Of a stretch of 64,000 nt of DNA, positions 42,984 through 53,469 are shown one piece after another; within the stretch, counting starts at the first letter, position 1; each line of letters opens with the position of its first letter. The stretch comes from Asaia krungthepensis NRIC 0535. Its GTDB lineage: Bacteria; Pseudomonadota; Alphaproteobacteria; Acetobacterales; Acetobacteraceae. The DNA lies in the NCBI RefSeq assembly GCF_025995175.1, contig NZ_BAPV01000013.1:1-64000 (forward strand), written 5' to 3'. Below the pieces are notes generated by a model that ran no database searches, was not told where the DNA came from, and saw nothing but the letters and a program-made list of their open reading frames with translations. A program made the position numbers and the translations under genes.

Positions 42984-43541
42984 TCAACCGGATGGCGTCT
43001 GGCGGGAGAGGAGATAGCAGGCCACGCCGAGCCGCGCACTCATATCGGGATCGGCCTCGATCCAGGGGGCGAGATCCGATTTGCGCGCCCGGAGTAACAG
43101 CGCGGGCGTTTCATGCGTGTCATCCGCCATGTCCTGCGACTGTGCTTCGAGAAGGGCGAAAACGCCCGAGCGCTCGGTCAGAAGGAGCGGCGCACGGGCA
43201 TCCAGTCTCAATCCCTCCCGCATGAGTTCTTCTCCTTCATCATGGCCCACCAACAGATAGAGCCATGCATCGGTCGTGTCGGCTTCCGTGAAGGCGCGGT
43301 TCGACACGAGCAGAAGCGGTGCCTCCTCCGGATTCAGATGGGTGCGACGCTCGGGCGGGACATAGGTGAAGAGATCGGCCTCCGGGCGATCTGGGCCGGA
43401 AGGCCCGGAGCGGGACACGGGCCGAGGGTTTTCCGACGCCCCCTGTCGCGCGCGCGGCTGGCGTGGCGGCTTGCCGGGTGGGGTGTGTACCGCACCGCCT
43501 TCAAGGGGGAGTTTATCCATCGGAGCCTTGGCGCGAGACAC
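42984..43541 (-). CDS. Hypothetical protein in the zur operon
   Basis: 185 aa; MDKLPLEGG at residue 8 is an alternative start. Residues 1-60 are Pro/Arg-rich and low in complexity; residues about 65-180 form a mixed alpha/beta domain (EEAPLLLVSNRAFTEADT, DAWLYLLVGHDEGEEL) with no recognisable motif. It starts 12 bases after the zur stop, so it is probably co-transcribed with it and zinc-responsive. Function unknown. Confidence 0.6.
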   Translation of the reverse strand: MSRAKAPMDKLPLEGGAVHTPPGKPPRQPRARQGASENPRPVSRSGPSGPDRPEADLFTYVPPERRTHLNPEEAPLLLVSNRAFTEADTTDAWLYLLVGHDEGEELMREGLRLDARAPLLLTERSGVFALLEAQSQDMADDTHETPALLLRARKSDLAPWIEADPDMSARLGVACYLLSRQTPSG

Positions 43542-43553
43542 CCACCACCCGGC

Positions 43554-44054
43554 TCAGCCCTGCTGGCAGGCGGCGCAGAGCCCTTCGATCTCGACCGTGG
43601 ATTGATGCGGCTTGAAGCCGATCTTGCGGGCGGCATCGGCAATGGCGTGGGTGATCTCGCTGTCCTCCACCTCACTCACCGCTCCGCAGCCGCTACAGAT
43701 CAGGAACTGCGCGCGATGGCCACAGCCATGCCCATGATGGCACTCCAGGCGATGCGCGCAGCCGATGAAGGCGCTCATGCGCTCGATGCGGTGAATAAGC
43801 CCCTGTGAAAGCAGGAAATCAATGGCACGATACACAGTGGGCGGCGCTGCATTGCGCTGATACTGGCGCAGATGGTCGAGAATGTCGTAGGCACCAACCG
43901 GCTTGCTGCTCTGGAGGATCAGACCGAGAACCAGACGGCGCGTTTCGGTCAGGCGGCTCGTGCGTGCTGTACAGAAAGCGGCAGCACGATCCAGAAGCGC
44001 CAGCGTATCGGGTGAGAACGGGTCCTGAACTGCCGTCGCCGTCGAAGTGAGCAT
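43554..44054 (-). CDS. zur: Zinc uptake regulator Zur
   Basis: 166 aa, Fur family. N-terminal winged helix with PPTVYRAIDFLLSQGLIHRI, then the Zur-type sensing part: CAHRLECHHGHGCGHRAQFL, and structural zinc cysteines in CSGCG and CAAC. It represses zinc-uptake genes when zinc is sufficient. It is divergent from the znu genes with a clear palindrome between them, so it probably controls both directions. Confidence 0.92.
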   Translation of the reverse strand: MLTSTATAVQDPFSPDTLALLDRAAAFCTARTSRLTETRRLVLGLILQSSKPVGAYDILDHLRQYQRNAAPPTVYRAIDFLLSQGLIHRIERMSAFIGCAHRLECHHGHGCGHRAQFLICSGCGAVSEVEDSEITHAIADAARKIGFKPHQSTVEIEGLCAACQQG

Positions 44055-44117
44055 GGAGAAATTCCTTTTCCGGCTTGTCCTGACCAGAGTTCCACCTCTA
44101 TATCGCGTATCTCAGTC

Positions 44118-44130
44118 GTTATAATATAAC
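44118..44130. promoter_or_regulatory. Zur box overlapping the znu promoter
   Basis: GTTATAATATAAC, a perfect 6-1-6 palindrome that matches the core of Zur sites. It covers TATAAT (44120-44125), a likely -10 of the znuA direction. Confidence 0.8.
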
Positions 44131-44144
44131 TAAAGGCGACTTTT

Positions 44145-45008
44145 TTGCGCCAGTTCCTGCCGATCCTGATCTGCTTCCTGACCCTGCTTGGCTCTGCAAA
44201 GGCCGCGCCGGTGAGGGTTTTCTGTGCCGAGGCGCTGTGGTGCGATCTGGCCTCGGGGTTGGGTGGTCAATCGGTTCATACCGCGAGTGTGCTGACCTCG
44301 CCGCGTATCGACCCGCATGACTTCCAGGTCTCTCCCGATATGGCGCGTGAACTCGCGGAGTCCAGTATCGTCGTGCTGACAGGCGGGCATTATGATGACT
44401 GGATCGACCCGCTGCTTTCGGCGCAGCCGAGCCCGTCCCGTCGCGTGATTTCTGCTGCCGCGCTGTCCGGGCTGCCACAGGGCGCAAACCCCCACCTCTT
44501 CGACGATCCGGCGGCTATCGATCGTGTGATTGCGGCATTGGGAGACGCGCTCGCGCATTCCCTGCCGGATCAGGCAGCTGCGATCAGGGAGCAGCAAGCC
44601 CATTACCGAGCCATGACAGCCCGGTTTTCAGCCCGGATGGCGGCGCTCCGCCCCGTCACCAAAGGCATGAAGATTGCCGTGCTCGAGCCGGTGGGCGGAC
44701 CCGTTTTCGACGCGCTCGGCCTCGATGTCGTCGATCCCGATTTCGCGCTTGCCATGATGAACCATGTCGATCCTGCGCCCAGGGATGTCGCCTTCCTCGA
44801 GGAGGCGATCCAGCACAGGACGATCAAGGCTCTGGTGATCAACCCGGCCATGAGTGGCCCCATGCCTGAGCGGCTTCAGACGCTGGCCAGACATGCGGGC
44901 ATTGCTGTGGTGGCTTTCGACGAGTTTCCTGCGCCTTCCGTACTCTGGCAGGACTGGATGACGTCGAGACTCGACCGGCTCGTTGCGGCTCTGGGTGTCC
45001 GTGGCTGA
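44145..45008 (+). CDS. znuA: Zinc ABC transporter substrate-binding protein ZnuA
   Basis: 287 aa. TTG start at 44145, with AAAGG eight bases upstream, after a very short leader. N-terminal signal peptide (LPILICFLTLLGSAKA). Zinc ligand motifs DPHDFQ and NPHLF; the histidine-rich loop of many ZnuA proteins is missing. It delivers zinc in the periplasm to the membrane complex. First gene of the znuACB operon under the Zur box. Confidence 0.9.
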   Translation: MRQFLPILICFLTLLGSAKAAPVRVFCAEALWCDLASGLGGQSVHTASVLTSPRIDPHDFQVSPDMARELAESSIVVLTGGHYDDWIDPLLSAQPSPSRRVISAAALSGLPQGANPHLFDDPAAIDRVIAALGDALAHSLPDQAAAIREQQAHYRAMTARFSARMAALRPVTKGMKIAVLEPVGGPVFDALGLDVVDPDFALAMMNHVDPAPRDVAFLEEAIQHRTIKALVINPAMSGPMPERLQTLARHAGIAVVAFDEFPAPSVLWQDWMTSRLDRLVAALGVRG

Positions 45009-45009
45009 C

Positions 45010-45678
45010 ATGGCACCGGTTCTGGCTCTGAAAGCCGTTACCCTGGCGCATGGGCGTCGTGTTCTGATCGACCGGGCCGATCTCACGCTTGGGCGAGGTA
45101 CGCTGACCCTGCTCGCGGGGGGCAATGGTCAGGGCAAGACCACACTCCTGCGCGCCCTGATGGGACTGCACCCTCTACAGGGCGGAGAGATCCAGATATC
45201 CGGCAAGACGCCCCGCCGGGCGCGGTGCCTCACGGGATATATGCCCCAGGATCGTCGTCTTCCGGCCCCGCAAATGACAGGGCGCGCCTTTCTCGCCGCT
45301 TCATGGCATGGCACACGTTTCGGGCTTCCCGGCTGGGGGCAGAATCTGAAGTCGGCCCTGCAGGCGTGCCTTGCCTTGACCGGAAGCGAAAAACTGGTCG
45401 ATCAGCCCCTGAGCCAGCTCTCCGGCGGTGAAAGACAACGCGTGTTTCTGTCAGGCGCGCTGCTCGATTCTCCGTGCTTTCTGGTTCTGGATGAGCCGCT
45501 GAGCGGCATGGATACGCAATGGCAGAGTGAGATCCTGGCAATGCTGCAGGCGCGCTGCCGTGAGACGGGCATGGCTGTGCTCATGTCATGTCATGGCATC
45601 GAGGCGGCTCTTTCCTATGCCGATCATGTGCTCTCTATCGACAGCCAGAAGCTGGAGCTGCGCGATGCTGCATTATGA
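45010..45678 (+). CDS. znuC: Zinc ABC transporter ATPase ZnuC
   Basis: 222 aa from ATG 45010, one base after the znuA stop; a GTG at 45001 is an alternative. Walker A GGNGQGKTT, signature LSGGERQRV, Walker B CFLVLDEPLSGMD, and switch His in SCHG. The ATP-binding subunit of the ZnuABC importer. It overlaps the znuB start by 14 bases. Confidence 0.93.
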   Translation: MAPVLALKAVTLAHGRRVLIDRADLTLGRGTLTLLAGGNGQGKTTLLRALMGLHPLQGGEIQISGKTPRRARCLTGYMPQDRRLPAPQMTGRAFLAASWHGTRFGLPGWGQNLKSALQACLALTGSEKLVDQPLSQLSGGERQRVFLSGALLDSPCFLVLDEPLSGMDTQWQSEILAMLQARCRETGMAVLMSCHGIEAALSYADHVLSIDSQKLELRDAAL

Positions 45679-46480
45679 ATTCATGCAGAACGCCTTCATG
45701 GCGACAGGCGTGGTCTCGATCCTGAGCGGATTGGTGGGCTGGTTTCTCGTGCTGCGCGGCCAGAGTTTTGCCGGGCATGCCCTGTCTCATATCGGCTATG
45801 CAGGGGCGACCGGCGCTGTGCTGATCGGATTGACGCCATTCTGGGGTATGGTGCTTTCGGCTCTGGTGGCCGCTCTGGTGCTTGGGTGGGAGCCGCAGGG
45901 CGATCAGCGCAGCAACGCTGTCGCGGCCAGTCAGCGCGACAGCGTGATTGGTGTCGTGCTTGCTGCCAGCCTCGGTCTTGGGCTGCTTTTTCTCAAGATC
46001 CAGAATGTGCCGGTCAGCAGTACCACGGCCCTGCTTTTCGGTAATGTCCTCGGCGTTGATCGGGGCACCCTGCGCTTGCTGTTTCTTCTGGGCGGTGTCT
46101 GTCTGGTTGGGCTGTGTGTGCTGGGCCGACCGCTCCTCTTTGCCAGCCTCGACCCGGATCTGGCCGCAGCGAAAGGTGTCGGGCTCAAGCTGATCGCGTG
46201 CGGCTTCATGGCGCTTGTGGCGCTCGCGACAGCCATCTGCTCGCAAACCATCGGAATCCTGCTGGTGTTCAGCCTGCTTGTTGGGCCGGCTGCCTGTGCA
46301 CTGAGACTTGGCCTTTCGCCCTGGCCGGGGCTGCTCTGCTCGGCTGGGCTCGCCCTTGTGCTGTCATGGGGCGGCTTGACCCTTGCATGGTACACCGGCG
46401 CACCGGCTTCTTTCTGCATCAGCGCCGGAGCCGCTCTCAGCTATATTCTCGTCCGTTTTGTCGCCCCTCGGGCGTCCTGA
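45665..46480 (+). CDS. znuB: Zinc ABC transporter permease ZnuB
   Basis: 271 aa from the ATG at 45665. Eight hydrophobic segments; typical ABC-3 family start (FMQNAFMATGVVSILSGLVG) and GHALSHIGYAGATGAVL, LVFSLLVGPAACAL. Membrane-spanning subunit of the zinc importer. Last gene of the operon. Confidence 0.92.
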   Translation: MLHYEFMQNAFMATGVVSILSGLVGWFLVLRGQSFAGHALSHIGYAGATGAVLIGLTPFWGMVLSALVAALVLGWEPQGDQRSNAVAASQRDSVIGVVLAASLGLGLLFLKIQNVPVSSTTALLFGNVLGVDRGTLRLLFLLGGVCLVGLCVLGRPLLFASLDPDLAAAKGVGLKLIACGFMALVALATAICSQTIGILLVFSLLVGPAACALRLGLSPWPGLLCSAGLALVLSWGGLTLAWYTGAPASFCISAGAALSYILVRFVAPRAS

Positions 46481-46553
46481 AGATAGAGGGTCGCGCTATC
46501 ACGGTAATCCGGATTGCGTGGCTCCCTGGGGGCTGGAAATCGCCCCGTGTCAC

Positions 46554-46679
46554 TCAGTTCAGATGCCAGTCGAGCAACATGATACCGATGATGAAAATGG
46601 CAAGGACGATATGCATGATGATCAACTCACGCAGATTGATCGTCGGAACGTCCTGCTTGATCTTCTTGGGCTTGGCCAT
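46554..46679 (-). CDS. 41-aa membrane protein
   Basis: Starts MAKPKKIKQDVPTINLREL and ends with a hydrophobic helix IIMHIVLAIFIIGIMLLDW. AAGGAT lies 8-10 bases before the ATG at 46679, which supports this start over a longer upstream one. A small basic N-terminus and a single membrane segment suggest a short inner-membrane protein. Convergent with znuB. Function unknown. Confidence 0.6.
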   Translation of the reverse strand: MAKPKKIKQDVPTINLRELIIMHIVLAIFIIGIMLLDWHLN

Positions 46680-46745
46680 AGGGTGATCCTTTCCGGTTTT
46701 TGCGGGGCAGCTTAAACCAATTCGTGGGTCTCCAGTTATATCGTC

Positions 46746-48227
46746 ATGATAAATAATGCAGAGCCACAGGGCCATGGTGCGACCCCTCATGAGGATCATC
46801 CCATCGAGGTGTCCCCCTATGCGAAATATATCCTGATACTCGCTGCCGTTGTAGCTGCCATATGCGGCGGCCTTTACGGCTATGATACGGGCATCATTTC
46901 CGGTGCGCTGCTATTGATCTCGGATGACTTTCATCTGAGCAGCACCATGCAGGAGATGGTGGCTTCTGCCATTCTGGCTGGCGCTATTCTGGGCGCTCTG
47001 GCGGCTGGATCTTTTTCGGAAAAATACGGTCGGCGCGCCTGTGTGACTCTGGTCAGCGGGGTGTTTGTCCTCGGTGCCCTCGCCTGTGCCTTTTCTCCCG
47101 ATGTCTGGCTGCTGATCGTCTCACGCGTGTTTCTCGGCTTTGCGGTCGGTGGGTCCACGCAGGTCGTGCCGATGTACATTTCCGAGCTGGCCCCGGCGGA
47201 GAAGCGCGGTACGCTGGTCACGATGTTCAATGTGGCCATCGGACTGGGCATTCTGCTCGCCAACATCATTGGTTACACCGAGCGTGAGGCATGGGGCTGG
47301 CGGCCGATGGTAGGTCTGGCGGCTGTTCCTGCGGCCATTGTCTTCGTCTCGATGTTCTTCATGCCCAAAAGCCCGCGCTGGACGGCTGAGAATGAGGGCA
47401 TGAAGCGGGCCATCATCGAGCTTGGCCGTATCCGGACCTCCAAGAAGGTGATCCGCAAGGAAGTGCGCGAAATGCGCGAGAATGCGGAATCGGCTGATCC
47501 GCGCAATCGTGGCTGGAAGGGGCTGTTCCGTCCCTGGGTGCGTCCGGCTCTGGTCGCAGCACTCGGTGTGGCGTTCTTCACCCAGTGCGGCGGGCTGGAG
47601 ATGATGATCTATTACGCCCCGACCTTCCTGCGCGATGCCGGGTTCGGTGCGTCCTCGGCGCTCATGGCCTCTCTGGGTGTCGCCATAACCTACTGCATCA
47701 TGACCTTCATCGGCTGTCTGATTGTCGATCGGGTCGGGCGTCGTCGTCTGATGCTGATCATGGGACCGGGCTCCATTGTGAGCCTGATCGGTCTGGGCGT
47801 CGTGTTTGCCCTGCATCCTGCGGCAGGCAGTTTCGGCTCCTATCTGGTGATCGTGTTCCTGCTGCTTTTCATGGCCTTCAACTCGGGCGGTATCCAGGTC
47901 TGTGGATGGCTGCTTGGCGCCGAGATGTTCCCGCTCTCGATGCGCGGTCAGGCTACCAGCCTTCATGCTGCAACGCTCTGGGGCTCCGATCTCCTGGTCA
48001 CGGGTACGGCGCTGACACTGGTGCAGCTCATTACCCTGGGTGGAACCATGTGGTTCTACGCAGCCGTCAATCTGGCCTCCGTCGCATTCATCTTCTTCTT
48101 CGTACCCGAGACCGCCGGCGCCACACTGGAGGATATCGAGCTGGCGCTCCATGAGAAGCGCTTCCGCCCGAGCAAGGGGCAGACGCGTATCGTCTCGGAG
48201 GACGCACAGGAAGAGGCCGCAGCCTGA
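46746..48227 (+). CDS. MFS sugar porter, second copy
   Basis: 493 aa, twelve membrane helices. Sugar porter marks: GGLYGYDTGIISGALLL in helix 1, EKYGRRACV, PKSPRWTAEN after helix 6, DRVGRRRLM in loop 8-9, and PETAGATLEDIE at the end. Belongs to the arabinose/galactose/xylose H+ symporter group. It is the only gene of its unit, followed by a terminator. Confidence 0.92.
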   Translation: MINNAEPQGHGATPHEDHPIEVSPYAKYILILAAVVAAICGGLYGYDTGIISGALLLISDDFHLSSTMQEMVASAILAGAILGALAAGSFSEKYGRRACVTLVSGVFVLGALACAFSPDVWLLIVSRVFLGFAVGGSTQVVPMYISELAPAEKRGTLVTMFNVAIGLGILLANIIGYTEREAWGWRPMVGLAAVPAAIVFVSMFFMPKSPRWTAENEGMKRAIIELGRIRTSKKVIRKEVREMRENAESADPRNRGWKGLFRPWVRPALVAALGVAFFTQCGGLEMMIYYAPTFLRDAGFGASSALMASLGVAITYCIMTFIGCLIVDRVGRRRLMLIMGPGSIVSLIGLGVVFALHPAAGSFGSYLVIVFLLLFMAFNSGGIQVCGWLLGAEMFPLSMRGQATSLHAATLWGSDLLVTGTALTLVQLITLGGTMWFYAAVNLASVAFIFFFVPETAGATLEDIELALHEKRFRPSKGQTRIVSEDAQEEAAA

Positions 48228-48269
48228 ACCCTGCCTTCGTCCATACGGGTCCATGTCGATCGACGCGGG

Positions 48270-48300
48270 GCGGCCTTCCGGGGGAGGGCCGCCTCTTTTT
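48270..48300 (+). terminator. Intrinsic terminator after the sugar porter
   Basis: GCGGCC (48270-48275) pairs with GGCCGC (48287-48292), and CTCTTTTT follows. Confidence 0.8.
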
Positions 48301-48422
48301 GTGAAACTGGCGTTACGCGTGAGAAATCGCTAAAAGCGGCCTCGGAATGACTGTTGCCCATCCGACCGCAGCGCCTTCGTGCTAGGGGAAACCATGCGGA
48401 ACAGGCGAGAAGTAGGATCAAT

Positions 48423-49295
48423 ATGAGCTGGCTGACCGAATACGTTCGACCGAAAATCCGTGGCCTTCTGCAGCGCGAAGTGCCGGAAAATCTCTGGACC
48501 AGCTGTGAGTCGTGCTCGCAGATGATCCTGATCAAGGATCTCGAGAAGGCCCAGCGCGTCTGCCCCCATTGCGGTCACCACGGCAAGGCGAAGGCGACCG
48601 AACGCCTCGAATGGACCTTTGACGGCGGCAAATATACCAAGATCGAACTGCCCAAGGTCCCCAGCGATCCGCTCGGATTCCGCGACCAGAAGAAATATGC
48701 CGACCGTCTGAAGGACGCCAAGACCAAGACCCATCTCGATGAGTCCCTGGCCGTCGCCCATGGCAAGATCGGCGGTCACGACGCCGTTGTTGCAGTCATG
48801 GCCTATGAGTTCATGGCGGGCACCATGGGCACCGCACTGGGTGAGGCATTCATTGCCGCATGCCGCCTGGCCGTGCTGCAGAAGGCTGCGCTGGTGATCT
48901 ACACCGCCTCGGGCGGCGCGCGTATGCAGGAAGGCGTTCTTTCGCTCATGCAGATGCCGCGCACCACGATTGGCGTCGAGATGCTCAAGGATGCGGGCCT
49001 GCCCTACATCGTTGTGCTGACCAACCCGACCACGGGCGGTGTCTCGGCTTCCTTCGCGATGCTGGGCGATGTGCAGATTGCCGAGCCCGAGGCGTTGATC
49101 GCCTTTACCGGTCCGCGCGTGATTCAGGACACGGTACGCGAGAAGCTGCCCGAGGGCTTCCAGCGCTCCGAATATCTGCGTGACCACGGGATGGTGGACA
49201 TGGTGGTGGCACGCCCTGAACTGCAGACCATGCTGGGCCGTCTCATCGGCATGATGATGAACAAGCCGGTTGCGGTCGAAACCGAAGCCGCCTGA
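48423..49295 (+). CDS. accD: Acetyl-CoA carboxylase carboxyltransferase beta subunit
   Basis: 290 aa from ATG 48423 (the earlier start gives an unrelated extension). N-terminal zinc ribbon with C28, C31, C47 and C50 (SCESC, CPHCGHH) and crotonase-like core (YTASGGARMQEG, TNPTTGGVSASFAMLG). Transfers the carboxyl group to acetyl-CoA, the first step of fatty acid synthesis. Runs into folC, the conserved accD-folC order of many alphaproteobacteria, but without the usual trp genes upstream. Confidence 0.97.
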   Translation: MSWLTEYVRPKIRGLLQREVPENLWTSCESCSQMILIKDLEKAQRVCPHCGHHGKAKATERLEWTFDGGKYTKIELPKVPSDPLGFRDQKKYADRLKDAKTKTHLDESLAVAHGKIGGHDAVVAVMAYEFMAGTMGTALGEAFIAACRLAVLQKAALVIYTASGGARMQEGVLSLMQMPRTTIGVEMLKDAGLPYIVVLTNPTTGGVSASFAMLGDVQIAEPEALIAFTGPRVIQDTVREKLPEGFQRSEYLRDHGMVDMVVARPELQTMLGRLIGMMMNKPVAVETEAA

Positions 49296-49303
49296 AACCA
49301 GGT

Positions 49304-49324
49304 CTGCCCGGAAGGACCGGGCAG
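49304..49324 (+). other. Hairpin in the accD-folC gap
   Basis: CTGCCCGG (49304-49311) pairs perfectly with CCGGGCAG (49317-49324) around AAGGA. No T-run follows, so it may stabilise or modulate the accD-folC transcript rather than end it. Confidence 0.45.
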
Positions 49325-49353
49325 CTTCCTCATCCAGTACTCCCGGACAGATC

Positions 49354-50667
49354 ATGACGACGCAGGCAGCCCCGGCCAAACTCAGCGATGAATATGAGGG
49401 CCGGACCGGCGCCATTCTGGCCCGGGTGCAGGCGCTTTATCCCAAGCTGATCGATCTTTCGCTCGCGCGTCTCGAGGCCCTTCTGGGCAAGCTCGGTCAT
49501 CCAGAGCGCCATCTGCCTCCCGTGATTCATGTGGCCGGAACGAATGGCAAGGGCAGCACCTGCGCCACGCTGCGGGCGATTGCCGAAGAGGCCGGACTGG
49601 CAGTTCATGTCATGACCAGCCCTCATCTGGTCGATGTGACAGAGCGATTCCGCTTGGCTGGCAAACTGGTCAGTGAGGAAACCCTGATCGCAACCCTCGA
49701 GGAAATCGAGCGGATCAATGACGGCGCGCCAATCACGGTCTTCGAAGTCCTGACGGCTGCCGGCCTTCTGCTTTTCGCCCGCGTCCCGGCCGATCTGGCC
49801 ATTCTGGAGGTGGGGCTTGGCGGGCGTCTGGATGCGACCAATGTGGTGGCGCGCCCTGCCTGCTGCGTGATCACCCCGGTCGATCTCGATCATCAGGCCT
49901 TTCTGGGTGAAACGCTTGCTCTGATTGCCGCCGAGAAGGCGGGGATCATCAAGCAGGGTGTGCCGGTTGTCACAGCCAGACAGCAGCCCGAAGCACGCGA
50001 TGTCATTGCGGAGAGAGCGGCAGCGCTGGACGCACCGCTTTGGCAGGTAGGGGGCGAAATCGGCTTCACCCGGCATCCGGAGGGGACCATCGCCTATCAT
50101 GACCCGCTCGGAGCGCTAGCCCTTCCAGCCCCCGGTCTCGAGGGGATGCACCAGGCAGATAACGCGGTTCTGGCCGTAGCTGCCCTGCGCGCCTCCGGGC
50201 TGGAAATTCCCGAGCGCGCCTGGGCAGGCATCGCGCACACGCAATGGCCCGCCCGCATGCAGCGTCTCGAGGGTCGGCTTGCCGCCCAGTTGCCGGAGGG
50301 CTGGGAGTTGTGGCTCGATGGTGGGCATAACCCCAATGCAGGCGAGGCCCTCTCGGCAACGCTCGCTTCCTGGCACGACAAGCCGCTCCATGTGATCGTG
50401 GGCATGAAACAGAGCAAGGATGCGTCAGGCTTCCTGCGCCCGGTGCAGGGTCATGCCACGACCCTTCATGCCGTCAGCGAAGAAGGACAGCATCTGGCCT
50501 TGCCGGTCGAGGAAATCATTCGGGCTTCGGGCGGTGTGGCGTTGTCGGGTCCTACCATCGCCTCGATCCTGCCCCGGCTGGAAGGCCCTCCTGCCCGCGT
50601 GTTGATCTGTGGAAGCCTGTATCTTGCTGGCGTGGTCCTCAGGCAGGATGGCACCCTGCCGCAATAG
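49354..50667 (+). CDS. folC: Folylpolyglutamate synthase / dihydrofolate synthase
   Basis: 437 aa from ATG 49354. P-loop GTNGKGST, folate-family marks SPHLVDVTERFR, LEVGLGGRLDATN and LDGGHNPNA. Adds glutamate to folates (and makes dihydrofolate from dihydropteroate). Located 58 bases behind accD. Confidence 0.95.
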   Translation: MTTQAAPAKLSDEYEGRTGAILARVQALYPKLIDLSLARLEALLGKLGHPERHLPPVIHVAGTNGKGSTCATLRAIAEEAGLAVHVMTSPHLVDVTERFRLAGKLVSEETLIATLEEIERINDGAPITVFEVLTAAGLLLFARVPADLAILEVGLGGRLDATNVVARPACCVITPVDLDHQAFLGETLALIAAEKAGIIKQGVPVVTARQQPEARDVIAERAAALDAPLWQVGGEIGFTRHPEGTIAYHDPLGALALPAPGLEGMHQADNAVLAVAALRASGLEIPERAWAGIAHTQWPARMQRLEGRLAAQLPEGWELWLDGGHNPNAGEALSATLASWHDKPLHVIVGMKQSKDASGFLRPVQGHATTLHAVSEEGQHLALPVEEIIRASGGVALSGPTIASILPRLEGPPARVLICGSLYLAGVVLRQDGTLPQ

Positions 50668-50930
50668 AGCTCCTCGATTGGGTGACGCGGCCTCCATGCA
50701 TGATGAAAGCGATCGGCGGGGGTCGGCAGAGGTCTTCGAGATGTGCCCCGCGCGGTATCGGCCGCGATCTCCGCACCTTGGCCTTCGATGATAACTTCGT
50801 CAGCTAGCCGAAATTGCCTTGATCGGGCACGAATTCTCTGTATCCCGGGCTCATGGAGGACCGGGTCGAGCCTATCACGCTCCCCGTGCCGCGTAGAGTC
50901 AGGGCGCCGGGGAACAGAGCGGAACAGGGA

Positions 50931-51917
50931 ATGCGTTATCTCGTCACCGGTGGGGCCGGATTTGTAGGCAGTCATGCCGTGCTTGGCCTGCTCGATGACG
51001 GCCATGAAGTCGTCGTGCTCGATAATTTCAGTACTGGCCATCGCGGGGCCATTCCGGCCGGAATTGACGTTCACCACGTCGATCTCATGGACGCTGCGGC
51101 AACGAATGCGGTGCTTGGCGAAGGCAGATTCGACGCTGTTCTTCACTTTGCGGCGATTTCCCTTGTCGGCGAAAGCATGGCCGATCCTCTTCGATACTTC
51201 GAACAGAACTACATTTCCTCGCTCAATCTGATACGCGCCTGCATCACGCATGACGTGCGCAAGCTTGTGTTTTCCTCCACGGCCGCCTTGTTTGGCGGCC
51301 CGGAGCGCGACGACCCCATCCCGCATGATGCGCCGATCGATCCTGGCTCGCCTTACGGCGAAAGCAAATTCATGATCGAGCGTGTGTTGCACTGGGCGGA
51401 TCGCATTCACGGTCTTCGCAGCGCGTGCCTGCGTTATTTCAATGCAGCAGGGGCCGATGTGGCCGGGCGCGCCGGTGAGGACCATCGACCCGAGACGCAT
51501 CTGATTCCTATCGTCATCGACGCTGCTCTGGGCCGGCGCCCGGCACTGCAGGTCTTCGGCACGGATTATCCGACCCATGATGGCTCATGTGTGCGCGATT
51601 ATCTGCATGTCGGCGATCTGGCGACGGCCTATCTCAGTGCTCTGACGCAGATCGACGAGCGGAGCGTTGTCTATAATATTGGAAGTGGCCGGGGATACTC
51701 GAATATCGACGTGATCCGCTCCGTCGAGCGTGTCAGCGGCCGGAAGATCCCGTGGGAGGCCGCTCCCCGCCGCGGTGGCGATCCCGCCACGCTGATCGCC
51801 GATTCCGATGCCTTCCGGCGAGATACCGGCTGGACCCCCCGCCTGTCCGAACTCGACCATATCGTCGAAACAGCGTTTCGCTGGCGTGAAGCGCATCCAG
51901 AGGGCTACGGACTCTAA
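50931..51917 (+). CDS. galE: UDP-glucose 4-epimerase
   Basis: 328 aa from ATG 50931, which has a GGAACAGGG site. NAD-binding GGAGFVG at residues 7-13, catalytic SSTA near residue 115 and Y142-x3-K146 (SPYGESK), and RYFNAAGA, typical of GalE. Interconverts UDP-glucose and UDP-galactose, feeding exopolysaccharide and lipopolysaccharide synthesis. The 263 bases before it hold no supported gene. Convergent with the hydantoinase gene, 6 bases apart. Confidence 0.93.
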   Translation: MRYLVTGGAGFVGSHAVLGLLDDGHEVVVLDNFSTGHRGAIPAGIDVHHVDLMDAAATNAVLGEGRFDAVLHFAAISLVGESMADPLRYFEQNYISSLNLIRACITHDVRKLVFSSTAALFGGPERDDPIPHDAPIDPGSPYGESKFMIERVLHWADRIHGLRSACLRYFNAAGADVAGRAGEDHRPETHLIPIVIDAALGRRPALQVFGTDYPTHDGSCVRDYLHVGDLATAYLSALTQIDERSVVYNIGSGRGYSNIDVIRSVERVSGRKIPWEAAPRRGGDPATLIADSDAFRRDTGWTPRLSELDHIVETAFRWREAHPEGYGL

Positions 51918-51923
51918 GGGCCC

Positions 51924-53421
<1,498 letters not shown>

Positions 53422-53469
53422 TCTATTGCATGATGTGATGCGTGTTCTACCGGTCCTGAAAGAGTGTCG

